The position numbers and the translations under genes are program-made. The notes under the pieces were generated by a model. The model ran no database searches, was not told the origin of the DNA, and saw only the letters and a list, made by a program, of their open reading frames with translations. This document shows, in pieces, positions 24,882 through 32,487 of a stretch of 64,000 nt of DNA. The stretch lies in NCBI GenBank assembly GCA_963781675.1, contig CAWAGF010000002.1:248001-312000 (forward strand), in the 5' to 3' direction. Position 1 is the first letter of the stretch; each line of letters opens with the position of its first letter. The DNA is from SCTD01 sp963781675. GTDB taxonomy: Bacteria > Actinomycetota > Actinomycetes > Mycobacteriales > SCTD01.

Positions 24882-27397
24882 CCGACGCCGACGTACCGCG
24901 GTCCCAGGCCCTTGAAGACCGGCGTGCTGCGGACGCGGGCCGCACGCGGCGTCGCCCCCGTGACGGTGACGTCGGTGGCGACCTGCGGGCCGTAGCGCGC
25001 GTTCGCGTGCAGGGCCTGCACGACGAGGCGGTACGTCCCGGCCGCCTTGCCGGTCGAGGAGACCGGGATGCGCCACTCGCCGATCTCGCCGGGGTGCACG
25101 GCGGTGGCACCGGGCCGGACCGCGTTGCCGGCCAGCGCCGGCGGGGTCGTCGGGGAGGACCAGGCGGCGGTCGCGAGGGCGTACGGCCGGTCGGTCACCA
25201 GTCGCTCGGTCCCGACCTGCCAGGGCGACCCGCCGAGGTTGCGCAGCCGGACCACCAGGGTCGTCGAACCGTCCAGGGCGGTGGTCGCGGACGGACCCGC
25301 GTGCAGCATCGCGAGCCGGCTGACGGCCGGGTCGACGCGCACGACGTTCAGGGTGCGGGCGGCGCCCTCGATCCAGCCCTGGCCTGCCCACAGGGGCTCG
25401 AAGGCCTCGGGCGTGATGCCCACCGGGCGGCCTGCGCCGTGCAGGACGAGGTCGAAGGCGCCGGTCGCGCCGGGCCCGGTGGCGGCGGCGAGTCGGGCGG
25501 CGCGGCTGGCGCTCGGCCAGTCGTCCCCGGCGGCGGTGCTGGCGCGGTTGCGGGGACCCGACGTGCCGAGCTGGACAGCGGTGACCGGCCAGAGGAGGTT
25601 GCCGGTGTTCTTGACCTGCCAGCGCACCGGGGTCGTGCCGCTGCGCGCGACGACGACGGTGCGGCCGTCGGCGAAGACGGGCGACGGGCCGCCGGTGGTG
25701 GCCGGCTGTGCGCCGGGGCCGGCCTGCGGCGCCGCAGCGGTGGCCGTGAGCGCCGCCGCCTCGACGGGGACGCGCCAGGCGACGGTGGCGCCGAACAGCG
25801 GGCCGTCACCGAGGCGCAGGCGGTAGGCGCGGCCGTGCGTGCCGGGCTGCACGCCGGCGGCGTCGAGCCGGATCACGAAGTCCGCTGTCTGCCCCGGCTC
25901 GATCGTCGCCGCACTCGTCACGGGCGCCCCGGGCCGGGTAGCGCCGCCGGCCAGCGGGTCGGCCTCACCGGGCGGGGAGGCCACGGCCAGGTGCAGACCC
26001 GCGACCGGCCACGCGGTCGCGCCGGTGTTCTTGAACGTGGCGGTCAAGGTCCCGGTGGACGCGCCGGGCGGGCGCACCAGCGTCGGAGCCGCCGACTGCG
26101 CGGTGACGCTGCTGGTGGTCTGCGGCACGACGACGCGCCACCAGGAGGAGCGCAGGCCGTCGCTGCTGCCCGGCCAGGGGCGTGCGTTGTAGACGCCCGC
26201 CCCGGTCGTGCTGACGCTGGTGGCAGCCCCGCTGCTGCTGACGCCCTCGAGGACGACGGTCTTGACCCGGCCGCCCCACTCGCCGTTGCCGTCGCGACCG
26301 GTCACCCGGATCCGCCGCAGCGTCCCGACGGCCGGGAAGCGCCGCTCGAGGTCGCTCGCGCGCAGGGTCGCCTTCCAGCTGTGCACCGGGTTGCTCACGG
26401 CGCCGTCCCAGTCGTCGCGCTGCGCGACGAGGTAGGGCACGTCGCCCTTGGTGGACCAGCCGCCGTTCGAGCTGCTGAACTCCGCGAAGACCGGCTTCCC
26501 CTCGTACGTCCGGACGACGCCGGCCGTGGCCCGCACCGCCTCGGTCGTCGACGCCGGCTCGAGCTCGGTCACGCCGCCGCTGCTCGCGTAGAGGCGGCTG
26601 CCGCCGAAGACCTGGCACTGCGTGGTGTCGCAGATGTCCCAGTGGCCGCTGCCGGCGACGCGGTCGCGCTTGTTCGCGCTGTACGACCTGGCGGCGATGG
26701 CCTGCGCCTGCAGCGCCGCGGGCTTCCACCCGCTGGACGCCTCGCGCGGGACGACGCCGAGCAGGTAGTCCTCGAGCGGCAGCACCACGACGCTGGCCAG
26801 GCTCTTCGGCGCCGTCTTCACGGCCTGCACGCCGCCGCGGTAGTCGCGGCTGGTGCCGCCGGGGAACGCCACGCGCACGAAGGCGGGGCCGCTGAAGCGC
26901 ACCGGGCCGCCGTGCGTCGTGCCGCCGCCGAGGGCGTACGGCGTCCAGGCCGAGCCGGTCAGCGACTGCACGTGCAGGCCGGCGTCGTCGACGGTCACCC
27001 GCCAGCGGGTCGGGCCGGTCGGGAGCTCGGCGGTCGTGCCGGTGCTGGTGTCGGTCACCTTCAGTCCGGTGGCCGGGAAGACCTGCAGGTCGGTGCCGTC
27101 GTCGCCCATGAGCTTGACCCGGATCGGCGCCGGCGCGAGGACGGTGCGCGCGGTGCCCGGGTAGTAGGTGCTGACGATGGTGTCGGCGCTGACGCCCTGG
27201 CTGGCCGCGCCCTGCGCGCCCCACTGGCTCATGCCGCGGCCGTGGCCCCAGCCGTGGCCCTCGACCGTGAAGACGCCGTCGGACGGGCGCTCGGCGACGT
27301 CCTCGGCCGCCGCGGGAGCGGCACCGCCGACGACGAGGGCTCCGCTGGCGAGCAGGCCGGCCAGGGCGGTCCAGGCGGTGCGAGAAGGGCGGCGCAT
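24878..27397 (-). CDS. Secreted SpoIID/LytB-domain protein with three Ig-like repeats
   Basis: 839 aa from ATG 27397. Signal peptide about 1-31 (ALVVGGAAPAAAE). The SpoIID domain follows: GHGWGHGRGMSQWGAQGAASQG, LEDYLLGVVPREASSGWKPAALQAQAIAARSY, a cysteine pair in ICDTTQCQVFGG, and FAEFSSSNGGWSTKG. In sporulating bacteria SpoIID is a lytic transglycosylase. Residues from about 430 hold three related beta-sandwich units, each with a tryptophan near an N-x-G pattern (FKNTGATAWPVAGL, VKNTGNLLWPVTAV, LRNLGGSPWQVGTE), resembling NBR1-type Ig-like modules. It is probably a cell-wall-modifying exported enzyme. Confidence 0.88.
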   Translation of the reverse strand: MRRPSRTAWTALAGLLASGALVVGGAAPAAAEDVAERPSDGVFTVEGHGWGHGRGMSQWGAQGAASQGVSADTIVSTYYPGTARTVLAPAPIRVKLMGDDGTDLQVFPATGLKVTDTSTGTTAELPTGPTRWRVTVDDAGLHVQSLTGSAWTPYALGGGTTHGGPVRFSGPAFVRVAFPGGTSRDYRGGVQAVKTAPKSLASVVVLPLEDYLLGVVPREASSGWKPAALQAQAIAARSYSANKRDRVAGSGHWDICDTTQCQVFGGSRLYASSGGVTELEPASTTEAVRATAGVVRTYEGKPVFAEFSSSNGGWSTKGDVPYLVAQRDDWDGAVSNPVHSWKATLRASDLERRFPAVGTLRRIRVTGRDGNGEWGGRVKTVVLEGVSSSGAATSVSTTGAGVYNARPWPGSSDGLRSSWWRVVVPQTTSSVTAQSAAPTLVRPPGASTGTLTATFKNTGATAWPVAGLHLAVASPPGEADPLAGGATRPGAPVTSAATIEPGQTADFVIRLDAAGVQPGTHGRAYRLRLGDGPLFGATVAWRVPVEAAALTATAAAPQAGPGAQPATTGGPSPVFADGRTVVVARSGTTPVRWQVKNTGNLLWPVTAVQLGTSGPRNRASTAAGDDWPSASRAARLAAATGPGATGAFDLVLHGAGRPVGITPEAFEPLWAGQGWIEGAARTLNVVRVDPAVSRLAMLHAGPSATTALDGSTTLVVRLRNLGGSPWQVGTERLVTDRPYALATAAWSSPTTPPALAGNAVRPGATAVHPGEIGEWRIPVSSTGKAAGTYRLVVQALHANARYGPQVATDVTVTGATPRAARVRSTPVFKGLGPRYVGVG

Positions 27398-27429
27398 CGG
27401 GTCGTCTCCACAAGAAGGGGGCGTACCTG

Positions 27430-28410
27430 TCAGACGTCGGCAGCCTTCCCCGGCTGCTGAACAGGTCGGACAGTAGTCACATCCGTCCCATCCGCACCAG
27501 ACTCGTGATCGGATCGTGGCCGAAGCGCGGCACCGGCGGCACCCCACAGCAGGTCGCCGAGCGTCATCAGCACCCGGCTGAGCACCGCGACGGCCAGGGC
27601 TGCGGCCTCGTCCAGCACGGGGGCGAGCGCCGCGATGAGGGCCACCTCGCGCACGCCCGCACCCGCCGGCGCGATGACGAACAGGAAGCCCGCCGTCCAG
27701 GCCAGCGCGTAGGCGCCGACGCTGAGCAGCAGCAGGTCCGCGCGGCCCTGGGTGTCCTGCGGCCGCACCAGCAGCCACAGGTGCACGCCGTACGCCGCCC
27801 ACATCCCGAGCGCCCAGCCCAGCGCGGCGCCGACCCCGCGGCGGCTCAGCGGGCGCTCCAGCGCGTCCCGCTTGAGGACGCGGAGCAGCACGGTCACGAG
27901 GCGGGTCAGCACCGGCGGGTGCAGCACCCCCAGCACGACCGGCAGCAGGAGCAGCACCCACGCGTAGTGGCGCAGCGCGTCCGGGCTCGTCAGCGGCAGC
28001 GCCACTGCCGCGCTGAGCAGCCCGGCGGCCACCAGCACGCCCATGAACAGCAGGCTCGCCGTGCCGACCCGGCTGCGCGGGGCGCCCTGCGAGCGGCCCA
28101 GCTCCATCTGCGCGGCGATCGCGAAGACCTGCCCGGGGACGTACTTGCCGAGCTGGCCGAGGAAGAAGACGTGCAGCGCCGGCCGGAGCGGCAGCGGCGT
28201 GCCGAGGTCGGCCAGCAGCGCGCGCCACACCATGGCGCTGGCGAGCAGCCCCGCCAGCACGGCCAGCAGCGACCCGACGGCGGCGGCAGCACCCACGTCG
28301 CGGGCGGCGTCCAGGGCCTCGTCGCCCTTGTCGCGCAGCGCGAGCACGAGCAGGAGCAGGGCCAGCAGCAGGAAGCCGATCCGCGCGGCTCGCCCCAGCG
28401 TCTGCTTCAC
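27430..28410 (-). CDS. Lysylphosphatidylglycerol-synthase-TM/UPF0104 flippase-like membrane protein
   Basis: 326 aa from GTG 28410 with seven to eight membrane helices (IGFLLLALLLLVLAL, SLLAVLAGLLASAMVW and others). HVFFLGQLGKYVPGQVF is the conserved family motif (FxxxxxxKYxPG), and FLFVIAPAGAGVREVALI the second. Members move or partition lipids or lipid-linked sugars. In a glycan locus it may flip a polyprenyl-linked intermediate, which is inference. It is divergent from the methyltransferase at 28434 across only 23 bases. Confidence 0.87.
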   Translation of the reverse strand: MKQTLGRAARIGFLLLALLLLVLALRDKGDEALDAARDVGAAAAVGSLLAVLAGLLASAMVWRALLADLGTPLPLRPALHVFFLGQLGKYVPGQVFAIAAQMELGRSQGAPRSRVGTASLLFMGVLVAAGLLSAAVALPLTSPDALRHYAWVLLLLPVVLGVLHPPVLTRLVTVLLRVLKRDALERPLSRRGVGAALGWALGMWAAYGVHLWLLVRPQDTQGRADLLLLSVGAYALAWTAGFLFVIAPAGAGVREVALIAALAPVLDEAAALAVAVLSRVLMTLGDLLWGAAGAALRPRSDHESGADGTDVTTVRPVQQPGKAADV

Positions 28411-28416
28411 GGGGTC

Positions 28417-28426
28417 ACGCTAGCCT
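28417..28426. promoter_or_regulatory. Overlapping divergent -10 boxes sharing CTAG
   Basis: In the 23-base gap between starts 28410 (minus) and 28434 (plus), the minus strand reads TAGCGT (28422 to 28417), six bases before GTG 28410. The plus strand reads TAGCCT (28421-28426), seven bases before ATG 28434. The boxes overlap on the central CTAG. Neither gene has a Shine-Dalgarno, so both are probably leaderless. Confidence 0.5.
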
Positions 28427-28433
28427 CGCCGCC

Positions 28434-29072
28434 ATGACTGTCACTGGTTCCGGAGCGCCCGAGACGCCCGGCGTGGTGATCGGCAACCACACCAAGAAGT
28501 ACACGGCCAAGAACCCGGCCATCAAGTGGCTGACCGAGCGCTTCGTCGCCCGGCTGGACGGCATGGTCGGCGACATCGCCTCCGACGCCAAGCCCGCCAC
28601 CACGCCGCTCGAGGTGGGCGCCGGCGAGGGCGTCATCAGCCTGAAGATGAAGGAGCGCTTCGGCTCCTGCGTCGGCATCGACCTCCCCGACGCCGGCCTG
28701 CGCGAGGAGTGGCGCTCCCGGCCGGGCCCGCACTACCTGCACGCCGATGCCGAGCGGCTGCCGTTCAAGGACGAGCAGTTCGACCTGGTGGTCTGCGTCG
28801 AGGTGCTCGAGCACCTGCGCGACCCCGACGCCGGCCTGCGCGAGCTCGCCCGCGTCACGTCCCGTCACCTGCTGCTGTCGGTCCCGCACGAGCCGTTCTT
28901 CCGCGGCTCCAACCTGCTGACCGGGCGCTACCTCAAGGACCTGGGCAACACGCCGGGCCACCTCAACCACTGGACCGGCGCCGGCTTCCAGCGGTTCGTC
29001 TCGCAGTGCGCGACGGTCCGCCAGGTCGCCTCGCCGTACCCGTGGACGATCGTCTGGGCCACCAAGGCCTGA
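28434..29072 (+). CDS. Class I SAM-dependent methyltransferase
   Basis: 212 aa. Motif I LEVGAGEGVISLKMKERFG, motif II VGIDLPDAGL, HADAERLPFKDEQFDLVVCVEVLEHL and a C-terminal TIVWATKA. A compact methyltransferase of the glycan-locus type that may cap or decorate a sugar. The N-terminus (VIGNHTKKYTAKNPAIKWLTERFV) is a pattern often seen in methyltransferases next to polyprenol-sugar genes. It is divergent from the flippase-like gene. Confidence 0.9.
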   Translation: MTVTGSGAPETPGVVIGNHTKKYTAKNPAIKWLTERFVARLDGMVGDIASDAKPATTPLEVGAGEGVISLKMKERFGSCVGIDLPDAGLREEWRSRPGPHYLHADAERLPFKDEQFDLVVCVEVLEHLRDPDAGLRELARVTSRHLLLSVPHEPFFRGSNLLTGRYLKDLGNTPGHLNHWTGAGFQRFVSQCATVRQVASPYPWTIVWATKA

Positions 29073-29085
29073 CCCCCGTACGACC

Positions 29086-29117
29086 GAGCGCCCCCGCCCA
29101 GCCGGACGGAGGCGCTC
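29086..29117. terminator. Possible bidirectional terminator hairpin
   Basis: GAGCGCC (29086-29092) and GGCGCTC (29111-29117) form a perfect 7-bp stem between two convergent genes (ends 29072 and 29130). There is no T-tract, as is common in very GC-rich genomes. Confidence 0.4.
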
Positions 29118-29129
29118 CGCAGTCTCGGG

Positions 29130-30716
29130 CTACGCCGTGCGGCGGCGGCGCAGCAGCAGGCCGGACACCACCAGCAGCAGGACGCCGGAGGCGCCGAGCG
29201 CGCCGCTCAGGCCGGTGGCGGCCAGCACCGGGCCGGACGCCGCGGGCGTCTCGGACGCGGGCGGCGCCGAGGTGCCTGCGCCGCTGCCGGTCTGCGGGGC
29301 GGTGCCCGTGCCGGGCACGACGGTGCCGGTCGTGGCCGGCGTGATCAGCGCGGGGCCGCCGACCTGCCGGGCGATCGTCGCCTTCTGGAAGCGGCTGGCC
29401 GTGGTGCACTCCGCGGTGCCGGGGCAGCCGTCGGCGTAGCCCACGACGACGCGGCCGGTGCGCGGGTCGATCTGCATGTCGTTGAAGTCGAGCAGGTTGC
29501 GGGAGTCGCCGCAGGTGGTGCCGCTCGTGCAGATCGGGCCGACCTGGACGGGGTGCCTCGGGGTGGCCAGCAGGGTCTTCCAGGTCTTGCCGAAGTCCTC
29601 GGTGAAGGACACGTAGAGGTCCCAGCGCCCGGCGAAGTCCGCCGCGCTGCCGTCGCCGCCGGTCTTCGAGCCGACGTAGCCGAACGCCGCCTTGCCTGGG
29701 TCGCCGGCGACCATGACCGGGAAGCGGGTGTTGACGATGCCGGCGTCCTTGCCGACGTTGACCGGCGCGGTCCAGGTAAGGCCCTTGTCCTTGCTGAACG
29801 CGGCCATCGGCGGGCCGCTCTGGAAGACGGTCGTGCCGTCGAGCGGGCCGCCGTAGCCGAAGTAGACGTCGCCGTTCAGGCCGGCGGCGACCGACGGGTG
29901 ACCCGCGTCGCCGTAGACGCTGCCCGGGACCTCGCGGACGTCCCACGTGATGCCGTTGTCCTCGCTGACGGCGGTGCCGGTCTGGTACTCGCCGGCGGTC
30001 AGGTCCGGGCAGTAGCGCGGCGGCAGGTAGACGGTGCCGTCGGGAGCGCTCTTGATGTGGCCGAAGATGCCGCCGAGCTGGCACTCCGCGGTCGTGTAGA
30101 CGACGGAGGTGGTCGGGAAGGTGATGCCGCCGTCGGTGCTCATCGAGCACTTCGCCGTCGCGACGTCCTGGGCGCAGTAGTAGACGACGTTCGGGTAGTC
30201 GGTCACCGGGTTCTTCAGCAGGGCGAGCGGGCTGCCCTCCACGTACTTGCCGAAGCCGACCGTCTGGTGGTCGAAGGCGGACGCCGGGCCGCAGCCCTGC
30301 GACAGCGTGAAGCTCTTGCCGTCGTCGTCGGTGAAGCCGCCCTGGCTGCAGGCCAGCAGCAGCTGCGAGGTGAACGTCCGGCCGGTCTCGGTGTCGGTGC
30401 GCAGGATCGGGTCGAAGCTGCGCGGCTGCGGCACCGGGAACGAGCCGAGCTCCCAGGTGGCCGTGCCGTCGGGCTTCAGGTCGGTCACGCGCAGGGTCTC
30501 GGTGTAGGCCTGGAACAGGATCGCCCCGGTCTTCGGGTTCACGCCCAGAGTGGGCTCACCGGCGCGGTCACCGAGGCCCTCCGGCGCCTGGTAGTTCACG
30601 AAGGCCGGCGTCGCCGCGGCCTGCGTGGGGGCCACCGCGGCGAGCGCGGAGCCGGCGAGCATCGACAGGCCCGCGACAGCGGTGAGGACGGACAGGCCGA
30701 GGCGCGGTGGGCGCAC
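29130..30716 (-). CDS. Secreted sialidase-fold cell-surface protein with LAATG anchor
   Basis: 528 aa from GTG 30716. Signal peptide about 1-28; C-terminal LAATG (498-502), hydrophobic helix and RRRR tail, a LAXTG signal of the type used by class E sortases. The body matches the 592-aa paralogue at 8817 (GEPTLGVNPKTGAILFQAYTET, FDHQTVGFGKYVEG, YYCAQDVATAKCSMSTDGG, NLLDFNDMQIDPRTGRVVVGYADGC) but lacks its EF-hand-like insert. Asp-box-like motifs STDGGITF and SEDNGITWD suggest a beta-propeller. The function is unknown. Both copies lie inside or beside glycan genes. Confidence 0.8.
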   Translation of the reverse strand: MRPPRLGLSVLTAVAGLSMLAGSALAAVAPTQAAATPAFVNYQAPEGLGDRAGEPTLGVNPKTGAILFQAYTETLRVTDLKPDGTATWELGSFPVPQPRSFDPILRTDTETGRTFTSQLLLACSQGGFTDDDGKSFTLSQGCGPASAFDHQTVGFGKYVEGSPLALLKNPVTDYPNVVYYCAQDVATAKCSMSTDGGITFPTTSVVYTTAECQLGGIFGHIKSAPDGTVYLPPRYCPDLTAGEYQTGTAVSEDNGITWDVREVPGSVYGDAGHPSVAAGLNGDVYFGYGGPLDGTTVFQSGPPMAAFSKDKGLTWTAPVNVGKDAGIVNTRFPVMVAGDPGKAAFGYVGSKTGGDGSAADFAGRWDLYVSFTEDFGKTWKTLLATPRHPVQVGPICTSGTTCGDSRNLLDFNDMQIDPRTGRVVVGYADGCPGTAECTTASRFQKATIARQVGGPALITPATTGTVVPGTGTAPQTGSGAGTSAPPASETPAASGPVLAATGLSGALGASGVLLLVVSGLLLRRRRTA

Positions 30717-30796
30717 GGAGGGCTCCAGACAGACGGGGACGTTCCGGACGTGTTCGACGTCGGGTGCACCCGGCCCTGCCTGCGGACCGTGATCGG

Positions 30797-30802
30797 TAGC
30801 AT
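30797..30802 (+). promoter_or_regulatory. Probable leaderless -10 box
   Basis: TAGCAT ends six bases before the GTG at 30809. No Shine-Dalgarno is visible. It matches the TAGNNT pattern seen at several other starts in the window. Confidence 0.45.
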
Positions 30803-30808
30803 CGCCGC

Positions 30809-31822
30809 GTGCGCCTCGTGGTCCAGGTCCCCTGTCTGAACGAGGAGGAGACCCTGCCCGCGGTCCTCTCCACGATCCCGACCGAGATCCCGGGGATCGA
30901 CGAGATCCTCGTGCTGATCATCGACGACGGGTCGACGGACCGGACCATCGAGGTCGCCCGGGAGCACGGCGTCGAGCACTTCGTGCGGCACGCCCGCAAC
31001 CGCGGCCTGGGCCGTTCCTTCCACGACGGCGTGCAGCGGGCCCTCGAGCTCGGCGCCGACATCGTGGTGAACACCGACGGCGACAACCAGTACCCCCAGG
31101 AGCGCATCGGCGACCTGTGCCAGCCGATCCTCGAGGGCCGGGCCGACATCGTCATCGCCGACCGGCAGGTGCACCTCGTCGAGCACTTCTCCGGACCCAA
31201 GGTGGCGCTGCAGAAGCTGGGCAGCCGCATCGTCAACAAGGCCGCCGGCACCAACCTGCCGGACGCCGCCAGCGGCTTCCGCGCCTACTCCCGCGACTCC
31301 TTGATGCTGCTGAACACCATCACGCAGTTCAGCTACTGCATGGAGACGATCATCCAGGCCGGCAACAAGCGGATGGCGATCGAGAGCGTCCCGATCCGCA
31401 CGAACGCCAAGACGCGCGAGTCGCGCCTGTTCTCGAGCACCTACCAGCACGTCCTGAAGTCGGCCGGCGCCATCGTCAAGGCCTACATCATGTACAAGCC
31501 GTACGTGATCTTCAGCTTCTTCGCCGTGCTGCTCGGGGCGCTGGGGCTGCTGCCGTTCGTCCGCTACGCCGCCCTCAAGGCGGTCGGCGACGACGGCAAC
31601 CACCTGCAGTCGCTGCTCGTCGGCACGATCCTGCTGGTGATGAGCTTCATGAGCGTGATCGTCGGGATCATCGGCGACCTGCTGCGCACCAACCGCGCGC
31701 TCATCGAGGACCAGCTCGAGCACGTGAAGAAGATGCGCTTCGGCATGCTCGACCCGGCCGGCGCCGCGCCCGTGGACATGGCCGAGCGCGCCGCCGCACC
31801 GCGCCGACGCCGCGCAGGCTGA
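30809..31822 (+). CDS. GT2 polyprenol-phosphate glycosyltransferase (DPM1/GtrB-like)
   Basis: 337 aa from GTG 30809. VVQVPCLNEEETLPAVL, LIIDDGSTDRTIEVA and VVNTDGDNQYPQERIGDL (the DxD region) identify a dolichyl/polyprenyl-phosphate hexose synthase. Two C-terminal membrane helices (VIFSFFAVLLGALGLLPFV, LLVGTILLVMSFMSVIVGI) anchor it, as in GtrB. It would load a sugar onto polyprenyl phosphate for use by GT-C enzymes outside the cytosol, and two GT-C-like genes follow. Its stop overlaps the acyltransferase ATG by one base. Confidence 0.9.
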   Translation: MRLVVQVPCLNEEETLPAVLSTIPTEIPGIDEILVLIIDDGSTDRTIEVAREHGVEHFVRHARNRGLGRSFHDGVQRALELGADIVVNTDGDNQYPQERIGDLCQPILEGRADIVIADRQVHLVEHFSGPKVALQKLGSRIVNKAAGTNLPDAASGFRAYSRDSLMLLNTITQFSYCMETIIQAGNKRMAIESVPIRTNAKTRESRLFSSTYQHVLKSAGAIVKAYIMYKPYVIFSFFAVLLGALGLLPFVRYAALKAVGDDGNHLQSLLVGTILLVMSFMSVIVGIIGDLLRTNRALIEDQLEHVKKMRFGMLDPAGAAPVDMAERAAAPRRRRAG

Positions 31823-32487
31823 TGGCCGAGGACACCGAGTACGACACCTACAAGCAGGCGATGCAGTCGCTGCGCGGGGCGAGGGAGACGTCGGCGCGCG
31901 CCTTCTACGCCGGGCTGCGCCACCGCAAGCGGCACATCTGGATCGGCTCGAGGACGGTGCTCGACGGCGCGGAGCGCATCACCGTCCGCGAGGGCGGCGC
32001 GCTGCGGATCGGGCTCGGCTCCTTCGGGCTGTCCAGCGAGGACGACACCTCCGTGGTCAGGGTGCGCGAGGGCGCGGCGTTCCGCTGCGAGGGCGTCGTC
32101 TCGCTGCAGCGCGGCGTGCGGGTGGTCGTCGACGGCGGCACCCTCACGATGGGCCACGGCACCAACGTGAACGGCATCGGCACCAAGGTGCTCTGCGCGA
32201 CCGGCATCACCATCGGCGAGTTCTGCACGTTCTCGTGGGACGTGCAGCTGCTCGACACCGACTTCCACGCCATCACCGTCGACGGGGTGGAGCAGCCGTC
32301 GACGGCGCCCATCACCATCGGCGACCGGGTGTGGGTCGGCACCCGCGCGGTCGTGCTCAAGGGCGTGACCATCGGCGACGGGGCCGTCGTCGCGGCCGGC
32401 GCCGTCGTGACGAAGGACGTGCCCGCAGGCGCAGTGGTCGGCGGGATGCCGGCGAAGGTGATCGGCCGCGCCGACAGCTGGGCCTAG
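31822..32487 (+). CDS. Left-handed beta-helix (hexapeptide) acyltransferase
   Basis: 221 aa from ATG 31822. The C-terminal two thirds are hexapeptide repeats (ITIGEFCTFSWDVQLLDTDFH, ITIGDRVWVGTRAVVLKGVTIGDGAVVAAGAVVTKDVPAGAVVGGMPAKVIG), the WbbJ/LacA-type O-acetyltransferase fold. It probably O-acetylates a glycan. The N-terminus (YDTYKQAMQSLRGARETSARAFYAGLRHRKRHIWIG) looks basic and membrane-proximal. It ends convergently, sharing four bases with the membrane protein stop at 32484. Confidence 0.88.
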   Translation: MAEDTEYDTYKQAMQSLRGARETSARAFYAGLRHRKRHIWIGSRTVLDGAERITVREGGALRIGLGSFGLSSEDDTSVVRVREGAAFRCEGVVSLQRGVRVVVDGGTLTMGHGTNVNGIGTKVLCATGITIGEFCTFSWDVQLLDTDFHAITVDGVEQPSTAPITIGDRVWVGTRAVVLKGVTIGDGAVVAAGAVVTKDVPAGAVVGGMPAKVIGRADSWA

